Assembly: GCF_027942865.1 (NCBI RefSeq)
Contig: NC_134514.1
Coordinates: 17,221,965-17,285,964, forward strand
Direction: 5' to 3'
Length of the DNA: 64,000 nt
Source of the DNA: Odontesthes bonariensis
Taxonomy: Eukaryota; Chordata; Actinopteri; Atheriniformes; Atherinopsidae
A program made the position numbers and the translations under genes. The notes under the pieces were generated by a model. That model saw only the letters and a program-made list of their open reading frames with translations. It was not told where the DNA came from and did no database searches. How positions within the stretch are numbered: position 1 is the first letter of the stretch; every line of letters starts with the position of its first letter. Shown here piece after piece: positions 11,530-23,000 of this stretch.

Positions 11530-12627
11530 CCTGTTCAGTGATGAAATACATACCTGACCTTCACCCTACACCACGCAGGAACAAATGATCATTAATCATA
11601 CTCATACAGATAGACAGCGCACATCAAGGAAGTGTAAACAAATGACACTACAGCTTAGGCAAAAATTTGACTGAGTTGACATTCAATCTTGATAACAGTA
11701 TTGAGTTTTAATCTTTCGCATTTCTGCTGAAATGTATTCAAACACTTTATAGGGGTTAGAGGTGGGGCTCCAGACAATGACGCACACAAACCCTTGGTCA
11801 TGTAAGCTCTCTCAGACACAAGTCTCGCTGATTTTGATAAAGAAATAACTGACATACTGATAGTTCCTTTGACTCTTAAAGGGATGTTTTCGTTTCTCTA
11901 AGCGATTCGCTCCATGGCATCACAGTTTTTATCTATCCGTCTTAGCTTAAAAAGGTATTTAAACATGTTCCCTTCTTCCTGAGAAAGTTCAAATGTATTT
12001 TAAAGTGGACTGTTGTCGACAGCTGAATATTCATGGCTACTATAGAGACCTGCAGTTAGCTAATAATTGTCATTTTTAACATAGAATTTAGTTGTGTGTG
12101 CTTTTAATGATGTTGTCTATAGTTGCTGTTTATTGTCCTCAATAAAATAAGCCATGGTCTTAAACCATGAACTTAAATGTTAATTACTGCAAGTTTCTTT
12201 CTGTATCATTATGAAAACTATAATATGAAGTGCATAATTTCAATTATTATAAATTATTTTTATTGTGCCATATCACAACAAATGTCATCTGAGGACACTC
12301 TACAGGGAAATTAAGCCAATGCGGTGAATACCATGTAAGACTTTTATTTGCTGAACCTCTGCTTTTATTTAAATGCAGACTCGCATTCATTTTCCAGACC
12401 AGCTCCTGAGGCTAATTTGAAATGTTATCACTGAAAGGGTACAGCAGGTTTTCGTGAATGGAAAAATGTTCACGACAATTGCATCAAATCATGTGTGTTG
12501 TCACTTCTTTTATGTATAATGTACACTGACAGCTGTAAGACAACTCAGGAGAGCGGGTTTCTTGTAAAGTTTTCTGATGACTCTGATGACTATTATCTCT
12601 GCTTTAGGGTTTGGAATCTCATCACCG
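11530..12627. other. Upstream region of the GVIN-like gene
   Basis: AT-rich intergenic sequence. Apart from the IRF-like motif at 11887-11898 nothing could be recognised. Confidence 0.35.
11887..11898 (-). promoter_or_regulatory. ISRE/IRF-like element
   Basis: On the minus strand the sequence reads AGAGAAACGAAAAC, which contains the IRF consensus AANNGAAA and resembles an interferon-stimulated response element. It lies about 370 bases upstream of the TATA box. Short motifs of this kind occur by chance, so the call is tentative. Confidence 0.35.
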
Positions 12628-12636
12628 GTGCTGCAA

Positions 12637-13080
12637 TAGCCTGACTACGTCATACTCACGATTCTAGTCAGAATTTGAGTCTGATAACGTAGTATGTGAC
12701 GTAGATTAAGCAACACACACTTGTTGTTGATCTTTTCTATTGATAAAAGCCTTTATCGCGTTCCTCTGTTCGTCTTTCAAAATGAATGCAATGTGGAGAT
12801 CCTGTAGAACAGACTCGATGGCAGAATCTACACACCCTAGCTCTCCAGCGGCAGCCATGTTTGTTTCAAACAAATAAAAACCAAGCGCTCTTAAGTGACG
12901 TAGCCGATAATGTCCCTGTTGATCATCTGTCCATCATCGTATAAAGCCCGCCCTGGCAATCTGATTGGGTCTACTGTCGCGATGTCGAGCATAGAGATTT
13001 CCCCAACTGAGCAGAGCCAGACCGAACTTCCCGACCAAAAATGTTATGGGCGGGGCTACATTTGGCTGGCACCCAGGCTA
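12637..13080. mobile_element. 444-bp non-autonomous DNA transposon with perfect 9-bp target duplication
   Basis: The element begins TAGCCTG and ends CAGGCTA, and is bounded on both sides by the same nine bases GTGCTGCAA (12628-12636 and 13081-13089). Near the left end is an imperfect inverted repeat built on CTACGTCA...TGACGTAG (about 12645-12705), and near the right end GGGCGGGGC. It is more GC- and CpG-rich than its surroundings. A 9-bp duplication points to a Mutator-like element, or a hAT element (8 bp) with one chance base. It has no coding capacity. Confidence 0.75.
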
Positions 13081-13420
13081 GTGCTGCAACACCTAAATTT
13101 GTCAAATTGTGTGATGATAATTACATTGAACCTAATGTTTTATAAAGCAAATACAAAGGAAATGATCACTGACTTCAGAAATAGCATTGATTATAAGGGA
13201 TAGTAAAATGAGTGTGAGTGTGCATGCTTGTTTATATTCCTCTGTATATGTATTCAATTCAAAATCTGTTTGAAAAACTGAAACAATGTAGGTTTCTGCT
13301 GGTTCAGAATCGACTATAACACCAGCAACTCTTCTGTTGTATTACTGTTTGCGGCACATTTCTGTATTTGAGCTTTGTTTTTTTGCAGTGCAGTAATATT
13401 TGTAGCAAAAATGATAAACC

Positions 13421-13553
13421 GCCCTGTGATGGACTGGCGACCGATCCAAGGTGTAGCCTGCCCCTTGCCCATTGGCAGCTGGGATAGGCTCCAGCCCCCT
13501 TGTGATCCTGAATTGGACTTAACGGGTATTGAAAATAGAAGGATGGATGGATG
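13421..13553 (+). repeat. Retroposon (SINE/LINE) 3' fragment
   Basis: Contains CCCTGTGATGGACTGGCGAC, a GCTGGGATAGGCTCCAG core and a (GGAT)n tail, the same family as the insert at 3347-3430 but with a longer 5' part. No clear target duplication was found. Confidence 0.75.
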
Positions 13554-14770
13554 TGACGACGCTCAGATCACAGAGACTTATAAATATCTTGGAACTGTGC
13601 TTCATATTAAACTCTAGTTTGATATCACCGCAGAGTCTGATGTCAAATTTAGGCGATCATAGAATCTGTTGGTTGAATTGTTTATCTATTAAGGTTTTGA
13701 TCCAAAATGACTGGAATTAAGCAGAGAGATTTGTGTCACCTCCAGGGGAGTCTTGTTGTAGAAAAGGCAAATAACATTATCAGCAACTCGATCGTCTTTT
13801 ATCCTGCGAGGTTTTAGTCATGCCTTATGACCATCAGTTTTTATGCCCCTGAGGAGAACCAATTTTCCATTTTTTATTCCTTCTGTTGTCAGTTAATTAA
13901 ACTCAGATGAAGTCAGTTCAGATGACATCTGTATTCACAGTATCTCACATGAACACAGATATGACAGTTCTTGTCTATGATCTGTTTTATCCATTTCTAT
14001 TTGTATTAAATCTATCCTGAACTACCTGTCTTGTTGTCCTCAAACTGACCTCTGTTTCTTCATTAATTTGTCTCCTGTTCTACTGTGGGGAAATTTACAG
14101 CTATGAAATCTTCAACATTTGTTGGAGCTTGGATATTAAGAGCTCTTCATGATAGACTTGTTGATGGATTGTTAACATTTAAGAACATTATTAAAGGAAA
14201 AACAGGATGAATAGGCCACCAGGAAGGGAGTTTTTCAAAAGTAGGCTATCCCAGATTGTTCACAAAACATTCAGACTTCAGACTAATGTTGCATCTGAAC
14301 ATGTACAAATTGTTTACAACTTTCAAACCAGAGGGAATAAACTTTTACGTTAAATAATTGATCAATAATGATACTTTTCAATGGGACGTGTTTGATAAAA
14401 GGCTGTCTGCGGTAACTACTGGAATGGTGTAAGCACACCTGAGGGATAAGTGATCTGCAGAGGAAAAGATTATAGCTTCACTATTTCTGTCCTACAAAGC
14501 TCTTTAGCAGTCTTACCTTGATGTGTCAGAGACTGTGAGAGGGAAGTCCATGAGTGTTTGTATGTTCCTGCGAGACTAGTCCAAGTGCACATAATCAACA
14601 CTGTGTTCAGCTGGCCTTCCCTTGAGTGGCCCTTGCTGCATTTCATTCCTGATTGCTCGGACCCGTTCCTGCGTGGACTTAACTTGCCCTCAGCAGGACT
14701 GAGGAAAGCTATTGACAACAAAGGAGACCATTAAGGAGATAATAGAGACTCTAAAGGAATAGTGGCCAAG
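13554..14770. other. Intergenic / upstream region of the IQ-motif gene
   Basis: No exon, repeat or promoter motif could be supported. If 14771 is the true start, the 5' UTR and promoter of the IQ gene should lie in this stretch. Confidence 0.35.
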
Positions 14771-14824
14771 ATGTTGATCACTATGCTAACAGCCATGTAC
14801 GTGATGGTCAAAGTCGTAGAATCG
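14771..14824 (+). CDS. IQ-motif gene, predicted first coding exon
   Basis: Eighteen codons from an ATG to donor TCG|GTAAGA. The upstream in-frame TAA fixes this as the first Met of the frame. The segment is hydrophobic and could act as a membrane anchor or be a wrong start. An unseen alternative first exon is possible. Confidence 0.4.
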
Positions 14825-17285
14825 GTAAGATCATTATATTGATAGATGGTCAAAAAATTAGAACTGTATTAAAAAAACATTTTTAGGAACAACTGTACAA
14901 TTTTTTGGAATGATATAGTGTTAATCAAATATCTTCTTTTCGTTTTTGTATGGAGTTGAGTAAGATTTTATTGTTGTTCACTAAGGGCAGCTTTTGCTGC
15001 AACCTTATATTATGTCTCATACTAACCTAGTTATTACTGTCTGTTCTGAATCAATTTTATGCAAATAGCATTAACGTGTGAATAGGATTATGTCGAAGCA
15101 GGTTGTTGATGCCATTTATAAAAGTGGTTTATATTGACACATTCTAAATGTAATCAATATGACCTAAAATCTAACCGTGAAATCTGCTAATAATGTTTTC
15201 TAATGCTTTTGTATAAACATATATTTATAAATGACGTGGTGAACATATATATAATATTCACCAGTACCAACACAAAGACATGATAAATTCACACTGGAGC
15301 TGTTAAACAAGGATGCTTATGTTTCACACTTGGCAACTCTAACCCAAATTCCTTTTCACCCTCAGATAGGGTCTCGATTTGCACGGCAAGAAGAGCCTTT
15401 GCCTTACATGGTGTCTCAGCCTTTGCCTTGGCAGATTCACTCTGTGTCACACAGCCGGAGGAGCAGCAAAGCAGAAGAGGTTAGTTGGAACATGATCTGT
15501 ACCTCAGTAAAGATGATGTCAAACACATAATAATATCTTCACAGGAAGACAATTGATTCCTTACAGCCAATATGTTTTCATCAGCACATGACTGATTACT
15601 GCCTGTAACCACATGTTCGCTTCTTGAGGTTTACTTTGATCCATTTGGCTCACCTGAGTTGCTTGACTGGAATTTTATACTCACACATTTACTATTGTAT
15701 TCCTCTGTTATCTAATAGTAAGACAGGGCATGTGGAAAGTTCAACAGTCAATCATGGCTCAGCATGTGAGCATCTAAGCTGGTCACATGTTACTTTACAG
15801 TGTCTCAGAGGGGGACTGCACATGAAAGAAGAGGAATCAGATTTCCCATATAGGGATGACTTTTGGTGCCACGGTAACAACTTCCAAATAAGATAATAAA
15901 AAATAACTATGTTTTACATCAGTACAACAGCAACCTGTAGGGCCTTGATGAATAAATATTAGTGAATCAATGAATGCTTGTAGAGAGATTAACACTGTCC
16001 ATGAATTCGCATTATTCGCTTGCTCCTCCCTGAATGAGGAGCGCACATCTGATAACTCATGCTTAACAAATGGCACGTCATCTGTCTGTAAAATTCTTTT
16101 TTTTTACACTTCTTTGAGGTAGTTTCCTTTGACCCAAACCTTTAAAAACATGAAGCAAGCAAACAGAATGGGGCAAATAGCAAATAAAAAGCAGAAACCA
16201 GGCTTTTGCTGATGAACTAAAAGCACAAGAGGTGAAAATGTGACAGAACTCATCTGCAATAAGTCAGTCTGCAAAAAAATAAAACAGATGCAGTGGCAGA
16301 CACATTCTTTAATGTGTTCACTTTTGCCACAGTTTAAGTTCACATTAATGACTCTGCTAAAAGAAGACCGTAGACGTCACTGTCAAGGTCATGCATCCGG
16401 TGTGTGGGAGTACACTCAGGCACACAGCCAAACTCGCAGGTAAGCATGCTAAGCTGGTCCAGTACTCAGCCTCAGGCTTCCCTGTCGCTGCTCTGCTTGA
16501 GCTATAATCCCAATCAAGGGGATTTGTGTTTGAGGTCATTATTCTGACTCCAGATAGAAAGGACATGCAGGTAAAGTCACACATGTGCACAGAACATTTG
16601 CTCCTTAAGTGCAGCACATTTTGTACGGCTTAGAAAAAAAATATAACAATTCAGAGAATGTGTGTGATTATCTGTCTGATTTTGTACTGTCAGAGGTATG
16701 TCCAGCCAGATTCCAGATATGCATGTTATGTTGATAATTATCATACCTGGCTGGTATCTGATGAATGTGGTGCATCAGAATAGACTTTTAAGCCTGTATG
16801 TACCCTCTAATATGTAACTTTTTAATCGTTTTGTGATCATTTGCAGTACGATGGCCTCAGGAGGAACAGCATAGGCGTGTACAGAAAGAGTAAGTAATCC
16901 CGTTACACAACTAATTTAATTGCTGGCTATTTTTCTGCTGTGATTTCTGGCACCTAAAAGTTGCCTCTATATTTTTATTTGAATAACTTCTCAATTCCAA
17001 CTGAATACAGTCACAATCAGAAAAATAGCCCACTGAATAAAAGCTCATGAATAAACCCTGTATTTAAACTCAATCATTGCTACAGACTTTGTCTCCATGG
17101 CTATTGCCACTACTACTCTGGCTGTCCCCTGTGTCCTGTCGTGCTCAGACTCCATTACCAGCAATGGGACGTGTGCCACGCCTGATATCCCTCCACTGAG
17201 CCCCGTTGAGGTTGAGAAGGCCGCCGCTACCATCCAGTCCCACTTCAGGAAGTTCCAGCAGAAGAAACACAAGAACGGCAAGTAG
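14771..17285 (+). CDS. Small IQ-motif protein, PCP4/neurogranin-like (four-exon model)
   Basis: Four exons with GT-AG borders and matching phase (14771-14824, 15366-15479, 16847-16889, 17086-17285) give a 136-residue protein. Exon 1 is a hydrophobic segment (MLITMLTAMYVMVKVV) whose ATG has A at -3 and an in-frame TAA upstream at 14732-14734. Exons 2 and 3 are polar and Ser/Arg-rich. The last exon ends in EKAAATIQSHFRKFQQKK, a calmodulin-binding IQ motif very close to that of PCP4 (PEP-19), followed by a basic tail and TAG. Such proteins bind calmodulin and alter its calcium kinetics in neurons. The acidic stretch that precedes the IQ motif in PCP4 is absent. A shorter product could start at the Met in the last exon (17097): 62 residues, the length I remember for PCP4. 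The gene lies tail-to-tail with dscaml1. IQ homology is confident; the N-terminal exons are predictions. Confidence 0.6.
15366..15479 (+). CDS. IQ-motif gene, second exon
   Basis: A 38-codon exon with acceptor TTCACCCTCAG and donor GAAGAG|GTTAG. It encodes a segment rich in Ser, Arg and Pro, ending SHSRRSSKAEE. No domain is recognised. Confidence 0.5.
16847..16889 (+). CDS. IQ-motif gene, third exon (43 nt)
   Basis: A small exon with acceptor TTTGCAG and donor AAAGA|GTAAGT encodes YDGLRRNSIGVYRK plus one base, and joins in frame with both neighbours. RRNS is a possible basophilic kinase site. Supported by splice sites and phase only. Confidence 0.55.
17086..17285 (+). CDS. IQ-motif gene, last coding exon
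   Basis: The acceptor TTGCTACAG precedes 17086 and the exon runs to TAG at 17283-17285. It carries a Cys-containing linker (PCVLSCSDSITSNGTC), DIPPLSP, then the IQ core IQSHFRKFQQKK. Of the four exons this is the one with recognisable homology, so it is the best supported. Confidence 0.75.
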
Positions 17286-17718
17286 ATGCACAGATGGACA
17301 GACTGGATGGTGGTGCAGGCAGAATGAGGGAACAAGGCAACAGGAGGAAGGCGGGCGAGTGTGGATTCAACAAGGGCTTATTTAACTCAGGGATAATATT
17401 CATAAAGGCATTGGAAGTTAATATTTAAATGTACATTCAAACTTAGTAAAATTTCCAGAACTAGTGACAAACTCAACAGTAATGTAAAGCAATAGTCTTC
17501 ATGTCAAAAATGGCTTGTAATACATTTTAAAACTCATTGTGAATAATAAATGTGAATATACTGTATATCTGAATGAATAGTTTTGATGTGACTTGGTGTA
17601 TGTGTGAGTGTGTGTGGGTGTGTGTGTGTGTGTTGGCTGTAATTTGTATGACTTTATATTTTGAGTATATAAATATGTAAAAAAAAAAAGATAATTGTCA
17701 ACATGTTGTTCTTTCAAA

Positions 17719-17724
17719 AATAAA
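17719..17724 (+). terminator. Polyadenylation signal of the IQ-motif gene
   Basis: AATAAA in the sense orientation 434 bases after the stop codon, the first canonical signal downstream. Confidence 0.5.
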
Positions 17725-17820
17725 CCCATTCAAATTTGAATAATTTGAATGAACTCATCTCCCAGACTGTTGACTTATTGGGACACATTGCCCTCTAGTG
17801 TTTTAACAGTAAAATGTGAA

Positions 17821-18450
17821 CTACAACCCCAATTCCAGAAAAGTTGGGACGCTCGCTGTGTAAAATGTAAATCAATACAAATTGAAATTATTTGCAGATC
17901 TCATCAACCAATATTTTTCTTACATAGTAGAAATCAGAAAATATGTCAATTGTTAAAAGTCAGACATTTTACGATTTCATAGATAATGTTTTATGAATGA
18001 ATTTAATGGCATCAAACACAGCACAAAAAGTTGGGACATTGCCATATTTATCACTGTGTAGCATTATCTCTCCCTATAACAACTGCCTGTAAATTTCTTG
18101 GAACTGAAGAGACCAGGTGCTGGACATTTGGGAGAGGAATGTTGACCCATTCTTGCCTGGTTTAGGATTCTAGCTGCTCAACAGCCCTGGGTCTTCTTTG
18201 TCATAGTTGCCAATTTATCTGACCACAGAACAGTTTCTCTGTACCTCTCCATTTTCTGCTTCTCTCCATTAGCTTTGGCCCAGAGGAGATGTACACATGT
18301 CTGGATAATGTACACATATGGCTTCTTATTTGCATGATAGAGCTTTAACCAGCATTTGTGGATGAGATGATGAAATGTGTTCGCAGACAGTTATTTCCAG
18401 AAGTCTTCCTGAGCCCATGTAGGGAATTCCATCACAGAATGTCTATTTTT
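17821..18450 (-). mobile_element. Decayed Tc1-like transposon
   Basis: The left end CTACAACCCCAATTCCAGAA followed by AAGTTGGGACG is the terminal sequence of a widespread fish Tc1-like element. Inside, in reverse orientation, are remnants of its transposase gene (around TTGCATGATAGAGCTTTA and GGCCCAGAGGAGATGTACAC), with many stops and deletions. It is much shorter than a full element and the right terminal repeat is not recognisable, so the right border is approximate. Confidence 0.7.
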
Positions 18451-20090
18451 ATTGTAGTGCTGGTTTTCATGTATATCACTCAATAAAACAGTTAGTTATT
18501 TAATTTTGAACATATTGGTTCTCCATCGGCAGCTGAAAGTTTAAAGACAACCTACAGATGAGCATTAAAGCAACACTAAAGTTTGTGAACCTCAAACTAT
18601 GTGCTTTTGACTCGTCTTGAAGGTCACCAACCTTTGTTATCTTTGGCACGTACGTTCCCAAGTGAAACTGCCCTGAAGCGCCTCTGGGCTGAGATATCAC
18701 ACTTCACAACTCTGATTTCCTCTTTGGCACAACACCGTTTTGATTAACAGTACCACACAACACACAAGCAACTACATAATAACACATTTTTGCCACAATA
18801 GATAAAGCACAATAATAGACTGTCACTATCGCAAATAAAGTTGCGAAGAAGAAGAAAGACTGTTTTCATTACAAGTGACATTTTTGAAAAAGGAAAAAAA
18901 TCACAGGCAGATGCAAAGTTAGCTTCATTCTTATTAATGGTAAGCAACAACTGATTAGCTCTCTTGTTCTGTCGCGTTAGCTTTGCTTTCCTCTGTTGGT
19001 GAAGTTGCCAACATACAGGTTTATTTTTGCACTCTTCTCATAAACATGCAGGTTTCCAAAAAGATTATGGACGCGATCACCTCTCCCTCTGCTCTGAGTA
19101 GACTGTAGGTCAGAGGAGATTGACGCTGTGGTTGAGTCTTACACTAAAACTAATGAAACGTGTTCAATTTGTCCAGACATTTACTTTAGTGCTCTCTATC
19201 ATGACTCAACGGATTTATACAACATTACAACAGCAGCATGTTCATCCGTGTTATGTAATTTATCAAAATGAACGCAAGCTATAACCTCATCATTATCATC
19301 TCTGTCTTACAGATGAAGTCTCACTTTGCCACCTCAGTTAAAAATATTTGGTCACTTTTTGCAAATTTCACACCAATATTTTGGAAGTTTACTGCCTTTC
19401 ATAATGTTATCTGCTATCTTGCAACACATGGCAGTCTAATATCTCCAATGTGCATTACATTGCACATAAAATTTACTTCACACATTTTTCAGTCAGAAAA
19501 GTAAGCTGTATTACAGTTATACTAGAACACTGTACAATTTTGTTTTTGTCTTCTAGTTATCCTGCCTATTTGGCACATATATCATAGTATATTAAAGAAA
19601 ATGCAATCTTATTCTTGTTAGGTCCTATAACATTCCCATACTTTGTCTCTTGACATTTCAGTCGGCTTCTGGAGGTGTCTTTGTCAACCTCCAAAGCATA
19701 ACAACAAATTCACATGTATATATGATTTGAGATGAGTTTATCATGGCTGTCAAAGTGTTGATGGACATTTTATCGATTTTTAGGCTTGTATGGTATTGTA
19801 TGTGGACATTTTGGTGTAATTTCAACAGGTTTTATGAAAACACTGTGATTCCTTCCTCCCCACAACAATGTGAATAGAGTTCGTTCATGGTGCTCACAGT
19901 TTTCAAGTTAAATTTCTATTTGGGGACATGGGTCCCCATGACATTTACAATTTTTTATCTGATCCTCTTTCAGCCAGAGGAGTTTTAGGTCTGGCTATAG
20001 TAAAACCGAAAGTCCTCATACATTTTTATCTCAGATACTACATGAAACTGAAAGAATAAACAATATCATCAGAGTTTATAAAAAGATAGC
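18451..20090. other. AT-rich intergenic stretch between convergent genes
   Basis: No coding, RNA or defined repeat feature could be supported between the Tc1-like remnant and the probable end of the dscaml1 transcript. Confidence 0.35.
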
Positions 20091-23000
20091 TTTATTGCAC
20101 AAGGTGTTGAATACTCTTTTTACTGTTTTTGTTTGTTTTCATAGAAAAGAAAATTTAGAGATAAACACAAGCAATTGCAAATTGAAGCAACATTTTCCCA
20201 TAAAAGTTTAAGGAATAATCACTAGATTTTTAAAAATTTTCATTTTTTCATCAGCCCCCCCCTTTAAATGATTCAATTCACATTTCCTCATTTTCGTTTA
20301 TAACCAGCAAAATTTTCAGAACATGCAACGCTGCTGCCCCTCCCCTAAAAAGTGGAACAAAAAGGGAAAATTGAGAAAGAAATTGAAAAGGAGACTATGC
20401 AAACAAAAGCTCAGTAAAATAACCCCAAAAAAAATCAACTATGGTCCACTCTGACATGTTTAAACTGGTCCATAAATCAGCATAAAGCAATTATTGGTAT
20501 ATTTCTATAGTTTTTCATTCCTCATCACATTAATTTTAGTTCAAAGTTTACATTGTGCCCTGTTTTTTAGTGAAGATGTCGAAAATAGTAATCATTTATA
20601 CAAAACACTTCCCTATGTACACAAGTCTTCTGTTATCGTGTAGAAATAATATTGTAAAGGTGATCAAAAGGGTACAGAGGAGGGAGCTGAGGAGTTCCTG
20701 ATTGGTTGAAACATGTGAAAAGGGTTGGGAAAGTGGAGCGTGTGAAGTTGGCTTCATACATAAAGAAGTCAGTTTGAAAGTATGTTGTTGTATTTTAAGG
20801 AAAAATCCACCCAAGATCTGTTACACAGAATGAATGAACAAAATCTTGGAAAACTGGCCAGATAACACAATCAGCAGGGATCAATGTGAATAGAAAATAA
20901 ATAAGTGTTCAATGCTAATAGGACTTTTGTGACCTTTTTACAATCTGAAAAACACTGAGTAACTCACCAAAAATGATGTCAACTAATTGAGCTTTGAAGA
21001 GAAAAAGTTGAGATAACTTTAAAAGCAAACAGCTGCAAAATCTTATTAGTTTATGCAGCTGAGGGCTGGTGTGTTGTGTCGACCTAAATTCAAACAAATG
21101 TTGTATATCACTTACCAAAGTACTTTAGCAATACTGTGTACATTGCAAAAGTCAAAATTGAGAACATTTGAGTTTATAAAATGCAAGTCGTCCTTTTAAT
21201 CCAGAAATATTCCTCATTGATAATAAACAGGATGGAGTTTTCTTTAAAGACAAAAAATTGCATTTACTTTGAGCAAACTGACAGAAAATCAGTGTTATCA
21301 ACTTCACTGAACAACTGGGGAAGGCAGGTTGGTTAGAAGTTTATTTCATCACTCCAGCCAAGTATCCATACAAGTGGAATAAGGAAGCCCCTGCTTTTGG
21401 ATGTCAAAACAGGTTTAACCTTTTCCCAAACTCAAGTTTTTCTGAGAACAAGTATTTGCATAACTTGAAACATAAAAGCCAAAATGAAAGGCATCACAAC
21501 CATGACTAATGGGAAGCAAAATACATGTCTCACTTGTTGAATTTAAAAGTAAAATCAAGCATGAATACAGTTATCTGCAGTTATAATTTTCAGTGTGTGG
21601 TAGGTTCACCGGCCTGCAGTCCTGGAGTTTGGAGAGGACTTGAAATGACACAGATTAGAAACAGAAATACTTGTTGTTTTTTTTTGTGTGTTCATCAGAT
21701 CTTGTTGCGTAATGGCACTGAGTTTGTGAACAAACCTTTGGAAGGTACAAAACAACATAACACAAGAGGCTCAATTACTGTGTAGGCTGTTCTTGTTTTA
21801 CCGTATTCTTTTTCAACCCCACACTTTCTGCACTGAGCCATAGACCACAGTTAATAAGCAACACAATCTCACACTGTAATTTCACTTTACTGTGCTTGTC
21901 CATTACAAAATCACAAGGGGGTCGATGTACCATTTCCTTAAACCTCAGTTTCATCATCAACAGTAACTTTCACACCACTTCCCTTTTCCCCAAGATCTTC
22001 TGTCCATGGTTGTGCTACCCGTTTGATATTCCCTCTTCACTTTCTTCTTTCTTCCTTGTGATTCGTCACTGAGCGATTGTCTCGTGATCTTTTTTTATAT
22101 ATATTTTTCGATTAGAACAGCTTTTTATATTTCTCTGCTTTTTTTCAATATTCATATATTTGCTATATATTTGAATAGAAATATATATGTACATACTTTT
22201 GAGAACAAACATATATGATATCTTTTTCTTATTTCTATTGCGAGAGCCCTGATGTTACGTTTTACTGTTGCAAAACTTTTGGAGCGACTCTTTTTTTGGA
22301 AAGATCTTTGTTATGGGATTAAGCTTTGGGCGAAGAAATGCAAAACAAAAGAAAACAAAACAAAGGCAACAGATACAGTACCATGTATAAAGCTAAAATC
22401 AATTTCAGAAAGGTGGAGGGACAAAAGTTCTTTTAGTTTTAAAGACCACTTAATTCTGCATCTCTCTGCCGCTCGTCTTCAAATTCTATCAACACCTAAT
22501 CACTATATCTATCGTCTCAGCATCTGCTCATAAATTCAAGATCATACAAATATTTGTCTTGCTCATCTCTAAAAGTGTTTTGAATGTTTGGAACTTGTTT
22601 CTCCATTCAAGTTGTCACTAATAGTCAAAAAGCATGTCTGTCCGTCTGTGCATATTAGACCTCTTCTCTCAGTCTGTGTGTCTGTCTTTGACTAGCCCAT
22701 ACGCTAGCAGTAGATCACAGTGACACTGTAAGGATATGATGGGGGACTGGATGACGGGACGGGTGGGAAAGGATGGAAAGTGATTACAGGTAAAAATAAG
22801 TGGATTAGTGGTATTGTGGTACAATGATGAACCATAAAGAGGTCTCTTCCTTCTTTGCACTGAAGAAGTTAGAGAGACAAAAAGAGGAACCTATTTCATT
22901 TCATCCGCAATTGCACTCTTATGGACCCTCCTCTTTCTCTTCAGTATTTTGCGTTTCCTGTGTCATGTTGTCAGTCACAGTTAACAAAACAAAGTTCAAA

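Noticed and set aside
16364..16439. Possible extra exon of the IQ gene ending in CGCAG|GTAAGC
   Set aside because: A good donor, but no phase allows it to join both neighbouring exons, and the existing three junctions work without it.
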